From Pseudomonas fluorescens (GTDB taxonomy: Bacteria; Pseudomonadota; Gammaproteobacteria; Pseudomonadales; Pseudomonadaceae), in contig NZ_CP012831.1 of assembly GCF_001307275.1 (NCBI RefSeq), positions 6,502,501 to 6,566,500 of the forward strand: DNA of 64,000 nt. The letters run 5' to 3'. Position 1 is the first letter of the stretch, and each line of letters starts with the position of its first letter. Below the pieces are notes generated by a model. That model made no database searches. It was not told where the DNA came from and saw only the letters and a list, made by a program, of their open reading frames with translations. The translations under genes were made by a program, and so were the position numbers. Below are positions 42,401 to 49,600 of this stretch, one piece after another.

Positions 42401-45400
42401 GACGTGGTCGCCTGGTACACCGCCGACAGCGACCTTGAGACCTACCGGCACCAGTCGATCCCCATTGGCCGGCCAGTCCGAAACATGCAATTGCACGTGC
42501 TGGACGCCCACGGGCAACTGCTGCCAGTGGGCGTGCCCGGCGAGATCCATATCGGCGGTGTCGGTGTGGCCCGCGGTTACCTCAACCTGCCGCAACTCAG
42601 CGCCGAACGCTTCATCGCCGACCCGTTCTACGGCAAGGCCGACGCACGCCTGTACAAGACCGGCGACCTCGGCCGCTGGCTGCCTGACGGCACCTTGCAG
42701 TACCTGGGGCGCAATGACGATCAGGTGAAGATCCGTGGTCTGCGGGTCGAACTGGGGGAAATCGAAGCCGCCCTCGCCGCACTGGCGGGTGTACGCGAAG
42801 CCGCCGTCATCGCTCGCGAGCATTCGTCCGGCCAGCGTCTGGTTGCCTACCTGTGTGGCGAACCGGCCGCCGCCGGGCAATTGCGCACCGAACTGCTCAA
42901 GCGCCTGCCCGAGCACATGGTGCCCAGCGCCTTCGTCGTGCTCGACACCTTGCCGCTCACGCCCAATGGCAAGCTCGACCGCCGCGCCCTGCCCGAACCG
43001 GACCAGGACGCCTACGCCAGCCGGGCCTTCGAGGCGCCCGCGGGTCGCGTCGAACTGATCATTGCCGGGATCTGGCAAGCCCTGCTGGGTGTCGAGCGCA
43101 TCGGGCGTCATGACGGCTTCTTCGAGCTGGGCGGCCATTCGCTGCTGGCGGTCAGCCTGATCGAACGCCTACGCGAACAAGGCTTGCACGCGGATGTCCG
43201 GGCGATCTTCAGCAGCACGTCCCTGGCCGAACTCGCCCAAGCCCTGACGAACGCCCCACAACCGGCGTTCCAGGCACCGGCCAACCGCATTCCGCCCGCG
43301 TGCACCGCCCTGACCCCGGACATGTTGCCGCTGGTGGAGCTGACCGCGGACCAACTCGAACGTCTCGTCGGCGCCGTACCTGGCGGTGCCGCGAACATCC
43401 AGGACATCTACCCCCTGGCACCGCTGCAACAGGGCATCCTGTTCCATCACCTGCTGGGGCACGAAGGCGACGCCTACCTGGTGCGCTCGATGCTGCAGTT
43501 CGACAACCGCCAGCGCCTCGATGCCTTCATCGCCGCCTTGCAGCAGGTGATCGATCGCCACGACATCCTGCGCACCTGTGTGCATTGGGACGGTTTGCCT
43601 CAACCGGTGCAGGTCGTACAGCGCCAGGCGCGCTTGCCGGTGCACAGTGTTTCCCTCGACAGCCACAAGGACCCGCTCAGCCAGCTCGAAGCCCTGAGCG
43701 ATCCGCGGCAACTGCGACTGGATCTGCGCCAGGCGCCGCTGATGCGTGCCTGCATCGCCCAGGACCCGCATTCCGAGCGCTGGATGCTGGCGCTGCTCAA
43801 CCACCACATGGCCAGCGACCACGTGACCTTGGAAATCGTCCTGGAAGAAATCCACGCGATCCTCCATGACCAAGCCGAGGGCTTGGCGGCACCGCAACCC
43901 TATCGTGACTTCATTGCCCAGGCCCAGGCCGTCCCCGCCGACGTCCACGAAGCCTATTTCAGTCGCCGCCTGGCCGATGTGGATGCACCCACCGCGCCCT
44001 TCGATCTGCTGGAGGTACAAGGCGACGGCCGTCACATCGAGGAAGCCAATGTGACCTTGAGCGTCGAGCTCAACCTGCGTCTGCGGGCCCTGGCCCGGGA
44101 GCGGGGCATCACCCCAGCGACGCTGTTCCATGTCGCCTGGGCGCAGGTACTGGCCCGCTGCACCGGCCGCGATGATGTGGTGTTCGGGACCGTGGTCGCC
44201 GGGCGCCTGCAAGGCTCGGCCGGGGCCGAACGGGCCTTGGGCGTGTTCATCAACACGCTGCCCGTGCGCGTGCCACTGACCGCCGGCGCCCACGAACAGG
44301 TGCTGGCCACTCATCGAGACCTGGTCGAACTGCTGACCCACGAACAGGCCTCCCTGGCCCTGGCGCAACGTTGCAGTGGCGTGCCCAGTGCCTTGCCGCT
44401 GTTCACCACCTTGCTCAACTATCGGCACCAGCGCGACGATAGCCAACTGCAATGGCCCGGCATGCGCATCCTGGACAGCGCCGAGCGGACCAATTACCCG
44501 TTGACCCTGTCGGTCAACGACTACGGCGACTCCCTGGGCCTGACCGTGCAAAGCGTGCAGGCAGTGGACCCGCAGCGCATCTGCGCCCTGATGCAACGGG
44601 CGCTGGAGCAACTGGCCCAGGCCTTGATGTACACGCCTCGGGTTCCACTCACGCAGCTGGACGTGCTGCCTGCCCAGGAGCGCACCCTGCTGCTGGACAC
44701 CCTTAACCAGACCGAGGTGGATTACCCGACTGGCCTGTGCATTCAACAGCTGTTCGAAGAACAGGTTCGCCGCACGCCAAACGCCTGTGCATCCCTCGAC
44801 GGCCGCCAATCCCTCAGTTATGCCGAGCTCAACGCCCAGGCCAACGGCCTCGCCCAGCAGTTGATCGCGGCTGGCGTCCTGCCGGGGGACCTGGTGGCCA
44901 TCTGCGTCGAACGCGGCGTGGCGATGATCAGTGGCCTGCTAGGAATCCTGAAGGCCGGGGGCGCCTACGTGCCGCTGGACCCGACCTACCCCGCCGAGCG
45001 CCTGGCCTCGATTATCGAGGACGCCAGGCCGCGCCTGTTGCTGGCCGACCCGGTCGGTCGCGCGGCCGTGGGCACATTGCAGGAAGGCACTCGCTACCTG
45101 GCCATCGAACGGGCGCTGGCGACACCGTCGAACAGCCGCGATCCTCAACCCGATAGCGTCGGCCTGACGCCAGAGCACCTGGCCTATGTGATCTACACCT
45201 CCGGCTCCACCGGCAAGCCCAAGGGCGTGATGATCGAGCACCGCAACCTGGTGACCTCGACACTGGCCCGGGGCACGGTGTATGGACCGGCGACCGGCAA
45301 GCGCTTCCTGCTCTTGTCGTCGATTGCCTTCGACAGTTCCGTGGCCGGGATCTTCGGCACGCTGGTCAGTGGCGGCACCTTGTGTATCCCGGATGCCGAA

Positions 45401-46606
45401 ACCGCCCGCGACCCCGAGGCCATCGCCCGCTTCATTGGCGAACAGGCCGTCACTTCGCTGCTGTGTGTGCCGTCCCTGGGCCGCCTGGTGCTGGCAAGCC
45501 TTGCCAGCGGCAACGGGCACGGCAGCCTGCAAGAGATGATCGTCGCCGGCGAAGCCTGTCCCGCGCAGTTGGTGCAGGCATGTACCGCCCTGGAGCCGGC
45601 GATCACTCTGTACAACGAGTACGGCCCCACCGAAGCCACCGTCTGGACCACGGTGCATCGCTGCACCGCCGCGGACCTGGGCGCGGTGCCCATCGGGCGG
45701 GCGATTCCCAACAGCCGCCTGTACGTGCTCGATGAACAGCGCCAGCCGGTACCGCTCGGCGTGCCGGGCGAACTCTACGTGGGCGGCGCGGGGGTTGCCC
45801 GCGGCTACCTGGACCGGGCGGCACTGAACGCCGAACACTTCCTCAGCGACCCGTTCGCCCCGGGCGACGAGCCACGGATGTACCGCACCGGCGACCTGGT
45901 GCGCCTGCGCGCCGATGGGGTGCTCGAATTCCTCGGGCGTAACGACCAGCAGGTCAAGATCCGCGGTTTCCGTATCGAGCCCGGTGAAATCGAGGCGCTG
46001 ATGCTGACCCTGCCGGGGGTGCGCGAGGCCGCGGTTATCGCTCGCGAAGACACCCCGGGGGCGACGCGCCTGGTGGCTTACCTGAGCGTCGAGCCGCACC
46101 TGGCTGGCCGTAATGCCAGCAGCACGCTACGGCCTTACCTGACTTCGCAGTTGCCGGACTACATGGTCCCGGCGGCGTTCGTGGTGGTCGAGCGGCTGCC
46201 GTTGAGCCCCAATGGCAAGCTGGACCGGCGTGCCCTGCCCGCGCCCGGCAATGAAGACTTTGCCCGTCGCCAGTACGAAGCGCCCAACGGTGAAACCGAG
46301 ACGCTGCTGGCACAGCTCTGGGCCGACTTGCTGGGCCTGGAACGGATCGGCCGGCACGACGACTTCTTCGAACTCGGCGGTCACTCGCTGCTGGCGGTGC
46401 AAGTCACGCTCCGGGCGCGGGAAATCTTCGGCGTCGAAGTGCCGCTCAGGGGCGTGTTCGAACACCCCTCGCTGCTGGCCCTGGCCGACCTGATCAACAC
46501 CCTGCAACTGGCGCAGTACGAGTCGGATGAATTGCTCGACCTGCAACAAGAAATGGCTTCGCTGTCTGAAAGCGAACTGCTCGCTATCGTCTCCAAGGAT
46601 GCTTAA
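30494..46606 (+). CDS. Syringomycin-class lipopeptide synthetase, modules 1-5
   Basis: 5370 aa, five C-A-T modules. C1 (HHLVTDG from His146) is a lipo-initiation domain. Codes by eye: A1 DVWHLSLIDK (Ser), A2 DMENMGAVNK (Orn-like), A3 DMKDLGMVDK (acidic, Asp or Glu), A4 DLKNVGSDVK (a code I associate with Hse), A5 DSALIAEVWK (His-like). C2 and C4 are LCL type (HHIVSDGW). C3 and C5 carry HHLLGHEGD and are dual epimerisation/condensation domains, so residues 2 and 4 should be D. Carrier serines lie near residues 1020, 2079, 3156, 4213 and 5295. The order Ser, D-Orn, Asx, D-Hse, His matches the first half of cormycin and thanamycin. The start at 30494 is chosen because AGG lies 9 bases upstream, whereas the longer frame from 30383 has no site. 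The C-terminal tail (DLQQEMASLSESELLAIV) looks like a short docking helix to the next protein. Confidence 0.95.
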   Translation: MDSSTDMLPTQDSASHELASVQQGIWLDQLAHPDLPYYNIGMSLEIKGQIDIALFEKAIELVANRHDTLRLSFSHEGGTGRQRVLPEVKVNMEVVEFSEADAEAGLAMDYLRNAFRQPFESLTGRLWEARMVRCGPNRHYWLARYHHLVTDGIGVALIGHAVGTAYNALLAGNDEVAQGHSYLSFLEDDRAYLASSRYERDRQFWQETYAQMPPSLLQRRADFKTGQANELVPSAQVQAMLPRALYNALTQFSSEHSLSVAHVLISVVATYFCRTVGVDEIVVGMPVHNRTTARAKETAGMFSSVSPIRLPVDFDASLLDLMHTAGGQLRRCYRHQRFPIAELNRTLRLAQTGRRQLFDVSLSFESLDGDDQFGGTSSTVITMDNGYEQTPMAIFVRDYHPFEDVHLDFNFNTAYFSLEEARHLQQRIVSMLEAVLEQHATPVGQYPLMSHAERQRVQVEFNATAHDYPQDVLVHQLFEQQARQRPHACAVRGDTGPLLSYEQLNRQANRLAHRLIELGVKPDDRVAVSLRRGPEMVVALLGILKAGAAYVPIDPDLPNARQAFMLDDSSPRAVLTSQALQGLLPASSAPLLALDDHAQLAAQPEHNPDPQVLGLRPTHLAYVLYTSGSTGTPKGVMNEHLGVVNRLLWARDEYGVDATDRVLQKTPFGFDVSVWEFFLPLLAGAELVMARPGGHQEPDYLARLMRQASVTMLHFVPSMLDLFLEHHDRQAFPDLRRVLCSGEALPRSLQRRFERQLPEIELHNLYGPTEAAIDVTAWQCRASDPGESVPIGRPIANIQMYVLDGRGAPQPLGVAGEIHIGGIGVARGYLNQPQLSAERFIADPFSTEPNARLYKTGDLGRWLANGALEYLGRNDFQVKIRGLRIEIGEVEAALALCPGVREVVVIAREDHPGQSESKRLVAYVCGEPIPAEQLRSTLLKHLPEYMVPSAFVHLDALSLTANGKLDRRALPAPGLEALASKTYEAPQGTTEIALAEIWKDLLQLDQVGRHDGFLELGGHSLLTVQLQARLHQDLGVEIDLRTLFAQTSLSELALRVEQAGHSHVQPIDVVSREQALPLSLAQQRLWFLDQLDHAASVAYHMPAALHLRGSLDRNALQRALDRIVARHESLRTTFERRDGEVRQRFAATDSGFALQEHDLQGLDAEARQTAVTQLTQAEARDAFDLSQGPLIRGRLLRLAEDEHILLVTQHHIVSDGWSVAVLIGEFNALYAAFSQGLDDPLPPLALQYADYANWQQQHLQGERLHAQIDFWKAHLDGAPALLELPSDHPRPQVQSYQGAALALQLPAPLSSRLRRFSQQQGLTPFMTLLGAWSILLSRLSNQPQVVVGTPVANRPRRETEALIGFFVNTLALRIDVQAHSRVDQLLEQIKATTLDAYSHQDLPFEQVVEALQPERSLGHSPLFQAMLVLGNTPRDQALELPGLSLAPLPQPTGTTQFDVSLSLNDDGDCISGQFEYATDLFDASTIARWGQHLLHLLDALLDDATQPLATLPLLDNAQRRQLLGGFNQTHAPFPEGRLVHEWFEQHAQAQPQAIAVQAEGTRLSYAELNARANRIAHRLIAAGLRPDERVALLVERSPEMIIGILAILKAGGAYVPLDPNYPQDRLQHMLSDSSPRVLLSQGLLAEQLPPLQITQLLLDDTSEGDDHNPRVEGLTSRHLAYVMYTSGSTGKPKGVMLEHRSVCNQIGALQERYGLNPRDRILQFATMTFDMSVEEIFGALLSGATLVLRSDAWIAGTAAFASLCEHHGITVANLPTVFWQQVSRDQHVPLPTSLRQFMIGGEAVGKQAVSQWFARAGHRPALFNAYGPTEATVNASIRLMESDHDDFRSIGKPVRNAQLHVLDANGNLVPLGVAGEIHIGGVGVARGYLNRQALTAERFIGDPFSTDPDARLYKTGDLGRWLADGTLQYLGRNDDQVKIRGFRVELGEIEAVLAGCAGVREAVVVAQESQPGQSDSKRLIAYLCGEPVPVEHLRSVLLAALPEYMVPSAFVQLEALPLTPNGKLDRRALPAPGQEAFASRAYEAPRGEIEQIVATVWQDLLGIEKVGRHDRFFELGGHSLLAVSLIDRLRQHGLSATVRTVFTAPSLREMAQALSRSDEALFLAPANRIPADCTALTPDMLPLVELTPAQLERIVSAVPGGAANIQDIYPLAPLQQGILFHHLLGHEGDAYLVRSMIEFDDRQRLDAFIAALQQVIDRHDILRSAVHWVGQPQAVQVVQRQAGLPIHPITLAADEDPRVQLERLSDPRHLRLDLQQAPLMRACIAQDPQSERWWLALLDHHMISDHVSLGIVLEEIQLLMQGQGANLPTPMPYREFVAQVLATPPQAHEAYFTRRLASIEEPTAPFGVLDVQGDGAQVVETSVRLDRALNLRIRAQSRLAGVTPAVLFHIAWAQVLARCTGRDDVVFGSVVAGRLQGSLGADRALGVFINTLPVRVQLAGFSASALVDETYRDLSELLAHEQASLALAQRCSGVGAGLPLFTTLLNYRHQTDGGSLANEDQVLAWDGVRFLSNEARTNYPIEVAVADEGDDFSVTAQSITGIDPQRIAAYLAQAVAALVEALEQAPERLASDLDVLPDTERQLLLADFNHTATDFGTAQPIHHLFEAQVQANPDAVALVCENQQLTYRQLNRRANHLARQLLELGVEPDQRVAICAERSLDMIVGLLGVLKAGAAYVPIDPAHPAERMAFMLQDSQPRALLTQAALTLPSEDLPVFLLDTSESLRAADDATLDMNPLVSGLTAEHLAYVIYTSGSTGQSKGVMVEHRSVFNFWQVLTRTTHQHCPSPATVALNAGFFFDMSIKGISQLFSGHRLVIIPQLIRASGHELLDFLEQHQVHAFDSTPSQLDTLLAAGLLERSSYQPVSVLLGGEAINAATWEKLRNCPSIRFYNMYGPTECTVDATIDLIRDLGERPSIGRPIANVQVHVLDTHGQPTPLGVAGELHIGGAGVARGYLNRPELSAERFITDPFSSEPDARLYKTGDLGRWLADGTLEYLGRNDFQVKIRGFRIELGEIENVLLGCAGVTDAVVIAREDNRLVAYLCGEPANAEQLRSTLLKHLPEYMVPSAFVHLDALPLTANGKLDRRALPAPGLEALASKTYEAPQGNTEIALAEIWKDLLQLDQVGRHDGFLELGGHSLLTVQLQARLHQDLGVEIDLRTLFAQTSLSELALRVEQAGHSRVQPIDVVSREQALPLSLAQQRLWFLDQLDHAASVAYHMPAALHLRGSLDRNALQRALDRIVARHESLRTTFERRDGEVRQRFAATDSGFALQEHDLQGLDAEARQTAVTQLTQAEARDAFDLSQGPLIRGRLLRLAEDEHILLVTQHHIVSDGWSVAVLIGEFNALYAAFSQGLDDPLPPLALQYADYANWQQQHLQGERLHAQVDFWKAHLDGAPALLELPSDHPRPQVQSYQGAALALQLPAPLSSRLRRFSQQQGLTPFMTLLGAWSILLSRLSNQPQVVVGTPVANRPRRETEALIGFFVNTLALRIDVQAHSRVDQLLEQIKATTLDAYSHQDLPFEQVVEALQPERSLGHSPLFQAMLVLGNTPRDQALELPGLSLAPLPQPTGTTQFDVSLSLNDDGDCISGQFEYATDLFDESTIARWGQHLLHLLDALLDDATQPLATLPLLGDAQRQQLLETFNPAGAALDESPSRFPHVVFEAQASLTPDAVALVCAGETLSYAELNAQANRVAHGLIALGVQPDDTVGLCARRSPHMLIGLLGILKAGAAYVPLDPQYPAQRLAHMLADSKPRALVHQPGLDELPVPQGLATLELGSAPLAQAPTHNPQVKGLGFSHLAYVIYTSGSTGLPKGVMVEHRGLRNLLDWYLEDLAFHAGDAVLLASSYNFDLTQKNILAPLMVGATLHLAAEPFNPGAIVAQVAEAGITHLNMSPSAFHALVDADHGQALACLKRVVLGGEPIQVAMLEKLAQPRPTVINSYGPTECSDVVAWYTADSDLETYRHQSIPIGRPVRNMQLHVLDAHGQLLPVGVPGEIHIGGVGVARGYLNLPQLSAERFIADPFYGKADARLYKTGDLGRWLPDGTLQYLGRNDDQVKIRGLRVELGEIEAALAALAGVREAAVIAREHSSGQRLVAYLCGEPAAAGQLRTELLKRLPEHMVPSAFVVLDTLPLTPNGKLDRRALPEPDQDAYASRAFEAPAGRVELIIAGIWQALLGVERIGRHDGFFELGGHSLLAVSLIERLREQGLHADVRAIFSSTSLAELAQALTNAPQPAFQAPANRIPPACTALTPDMLPLVELTADQLERLVGAVPGGAANIQDIYPLAPLQQGILFHHLLGHEGDAYLVRSMLQFDNRQRLDAFIAALQQVIDRHDILRTCVHWDGLPQPVQVVQRQARLPVHSVSLDSHKDPLSQLEALSDPRQLRLDLRQAPLMRACIAQDPHSERWMLALLNHHMASDHVTLEIVLEEIHAILHDQAEGLAAPQPYRDFIAQAQAVPADVHEAYFSRRLADVDAPTAPFDLLEVQGDGRHIEEANVTLSVELNLRLRALARERGITPATLFHVAWAQVLARCTGRDDVVFGTVVAGRLQGSAGAERALGVFINTLPVRVPLTAGAHEQVLATHRDLVELLTHEQASLALAQRCSGVPSALPLFTTLLNYRHQRDDSQLQWPGMRILDSAERTNYPLTLSVNDYGDSLGLTVQSVQAVDPQRICALMQRALEQLAQALMYTPRVPLTQLDVLPAQERTLLLDTLNQTEVDYPTGLCIQQLFEEQVRRTPNACASLDGRQSLSYAELNAQANGLAQQLIAAGVLPGDLVAICVERGVAMISGLLGILKAGGAYVPLDPTYPAERLASIIEDARPRLLLADPVGRAAVGTLQEGTRYLAIERALATPSNSRDPQPDSVGLTPEHLAYVIYTSGSTGKPKGVMIEHRNLVTSTLARGTVYGPATGKRFLLLSSIAFDSSVAGIFGTLVSGGTLCIPDAETARDPEAIARFIGEQAVTSLLCVPSLGRLVLASLASGNGHGSLQEMIVAGEACPAQLVQACTALEPAITLYNEYGPTEATVWTTVHRCTAADLGAVPIGRAIPNSRLYVLDEQRQPVPLGVPGELYVGGAGVARGYLDRAALNAEHFLSDPFAPGDEPRMYRTGDLVRLRADGVLEFLGRNDQQVKIRGFRIEPGEIEALMLTLPGVREAAVIAREDTPGATRLVAYLSVEPHLAGRNASSTLRPYLTSQLPDYMVPAAFVVVERLPLSPNGKLDRRALPAPGNEDFARRQYEAPNGETETLLAQLWADLLGLERIGRHDDFFELGGHSLLAVQVTLRAREIFGVEVPLRGVFEHPSLLALADLINTLQLAQYESDELLDLQQEMASLSESELLAIVSKDA
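33283..35036 (+). repeat. Duplicated A1 tail-T1-C2 block, copy 1
   Basis: About 1.75 kb nearly identical to 39697-41450 at a constant offset of 6414 bases. Only a handful of amino-acid differences are visible (for example HSHV/HSRV, QIDF/QVDF, FDAS/FDES). Confidence 0.9.
38156..39600 (+). repeat. C-terminal C3 and A3 block shared with module 8, copy 1
   Basis: Nearly identical to 55752-57196 in the second NRPS (offset 17596), apart from a divergent patch of about 130 bases around 38650-38780. It contains the whole specificity core FFFDMSIKGIS. Confidence 0.88.
39697..41450 (+). repeat. Duplicated A3 tail-T3-C4 block, copy 2
   Basis: Second copy of the 33283-35036 block, two modules downstream in the same gene. 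Confidence 0.9.
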
Positions 46607-49600
46607 TAAATTGAACGAACATAACGATAGTCTCGACCAGTTGAAACGTGCCGCCCTGCTGCGACTGCTCAAGCAACGTGGCGCGGCGCGTGTCATCGAA
46701 ACCGTTGCCGACGACATACCCTGCGTCGACCGCGCCGCACCGCTGGCACTGTCGTTCGCCCAGCAGCGGCTGTGGTTTCTCGACCAGTTGGACCCGACCG
46801 CCAGCGCCGCCTACCACATACCCGCCTCGTTGTTGCTGCAAGGTGCCCTCGACCAGGCGGCCCTCACGGCAGCCCTTGATCGCCTGGTGGCACGGCATGA
46901 AAGCCTGCGCACCACTTTCCGCCGCGAGGGCGAACAGCCGGTACAAGTCATCGCCCCGGCCGATTGCGGCTTCAGCCTCGTGACCCATGACCTGCGACAC
47001 CTGCCCCGGGAGCAGGCCGCAACCGAGGCCGCACACCTGAGCGAAAACGCCGCCGCGGCGCCGTTCGACCTGCTGCACGGGCCGCTGATCCGCGGCACCC
47101 TGCTCCGCCTGGCGGACGATGAACACCGGCTGCTGATCACCCAGCACCACATCATCTCCGACGGCTGGTCCATTGGCATCCTGGTCAAGGAATTCGCGAG
47201 CTTGTATCAGGCATTCAGCGCGGGGCAGCCCGACCCGCTGCCGCCGCTGACCCGGCAGTACGCCGACTACGCAGCCTGGCAGCGCCAGCACCTGGAAGGC
47301 GAGCGCCTGGAGCGACAAGTGGAATTCTGGCGCGCCCACCTGGCCGGCGCCCCGGCGCTGCTTTCATTGCCGACCGACCGGGCGCGTCCGGCGGTCCAGA
47401 GCTACCGCGGCGAAACCCTGGGCTTCGACCTGCCGGCGTCGTTGTCCGCCGCCATCGTCCAGTTCGCCCAGTCCCGCGCCGCGACGCCGTTCATGACCTT
47501 GATGGCTGCCTGGGCGGTCTTGCTGGCCCGCATCAGCGGTCAACAGGACCTGGTGATCGGCACCGTCGCCGCCAACCGCGACCGCCACGACGTACAGGCG
47601 CTGATCGGGTTCTTCGTCAACACCCTGGCCCTGCGCGTGCGCCTGGAAGCCAACCCGACCCTTGACCAGGTACTGCAGCAGGTCAAGCAATTGATGCTGG
47701 AATCCTCCACCCAGCAGGACACCCCATTCGAACTGGTGGTCGAGGCCCTCAAGCCTGCGCGCAGCGCCAGCTACAGCCCCGTGTTCCAGACCATGCTCTA
47801 CACCAATGCCGCAGGTGCCGGGGGCCAGTTGCAGTTGCCGGGGCTGAACCTGGAGTTCCTGCCCTCGCGCAAGGACAACACCCAGCACGACCTGTCCCTG
47901 CACATCGACGAAGGCGGCCCGAGCCTGTCCTGCAGCCTGTCGTATTCCACCGCGCTGTTCGACGCCGCCACCATCGAACGCCTCGCCGCGCGCTTCGAGC
48001 GCCTGTTGCACTGCTTTACCGACGCCCCCGACACCCGTATCGGAGCCCTGGAACTGGACCCGCCCCAAGCCTTGCCCGAGGTCACCGCACAAGTCTCCGG
48101 GCCAGGACAGACCCCGCTGTCCTATCACCAGGAGCGGCTGTGGTTCGTCGATACCTTCGAAACCGGCTACCTGTACGACGCCAATCCGGTCTATCACAAC
48201 ATTGCGTTACTGCTGGAGTTGACCGGTGAGATCAATCAACCGGCCCTGCAAACCGCCCTCGACGGCTTGCTGGCCCGCCACGACATCCTGCGCTGCCGGG
48301 TATTGAGCGACGGTAGCCGGGCCTGGCAACACTTCGACGGCCCGGCCAGCCTGACGCTCGAACTGATCCAGGGCAACCCCGACGACTTGGCGGGCCAGGC
48401 CCTGGCCGCGACCCGTCGCCCGTTGAACATGGACGGCGGCAGCCTGGTACGTGCCAGCCTGGTACGGGCAAGCGATCAGCATGGGATCCTGGCCATCGCC
48501 GTGCACCATCTGCTGGCCGACCGCAGCGCCATGCAGTTGCTCAAGCGCGACCTGCTGGCCCTCTACGAAGCCGCCTGCGCCGAGCGCAGCGCCGACCTGC
48601 CGGCATTGCCGCTGGGCTATGGCGACTTTGCCGCCTGGCAACGCAACCTGCCGGCCACCGCGCTGGAAAACCTGCGGGCCTATTGGGCCTATCAACTGCG
48701 CGGCAAGCTGCAAGCCCTGGAGCTGCCCCTGAATCGACCCCGGGCGGCGGTGCATGTGTTTGCCGAAGCCACCCACGGTTTCACCCTCGAACCGGCGCTG
48801 GCGCGGCGCCTCGAAGCATTGGCCCGGGAAGTCGGCGTGAGCAGCGACAGCCTGGCCCTGAGCGCATTCACCGCGCTGTTGCGCCGCTACGCCGGCCACG
48901 ATGAACTGGTGATCGGCACCACGGCCGCCTGCCGTGAGCCGGCCCTGCGGGATGTCGTCGGGCCGCTGGACAATCTGCTGGTCATGCGTGGCCTGTGCGA
49001 CAGCGACACCACTTTGCAACAGCTTTGGGAGCAGACCGCCAACAACCTGACCGAGGGCCTGCGCCACCGGCACATGCAGTTCGACCAATTGGTGCTGGCC
49101 CTCAACCCGGCCAAGGACATGAGCCGCACCGCGCTGTTCGACGTGCTCTTCAATTTCCAGCGCACCACCGACCACGACACGCTGGTGGCGGGCCTGGCGG
49201 TCAATACGCTGGAAACCAACCTGGGTTATGGCAAGAACGACCTGCACCTGCTGATCACGGCCGATGAATCACACTGGGCCGGACACCTGGCGTACAACGC
49301 GGAATTCTTCGACGCCGAATTCATCCAGCAGTTGATGCGCCACTACGTGCGCCTGCTGGAAGCTTTTGTCGAGGATTCGCAGCAGCGGGTCGACGACGTC
49401 CCGCTGCTGGATGCCGCCGAACGCCAGCGACAGATCCTCGACTTCAACGACAGCGAAGCGGCCTGGCCCGAGACCCTGACCCTGCATCAGCTCTTCGAAG
49501 AACAGGTGCGTCAGTACCCGGACCGCATCGCGGTCAATCTGGGCCTGGAGCGCCTGAGCTATCGACAGCTCAACGAACAGGCCAACCGCCTCGCCCACCG

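Noticed and set aside
48112..49430. Second C-like domain of module 6 as an epimerisation domain
   Set aside because: It does not follow a carrier, and its motifs (SYHQERLWFVD, HHLLADR) are condensation-like.
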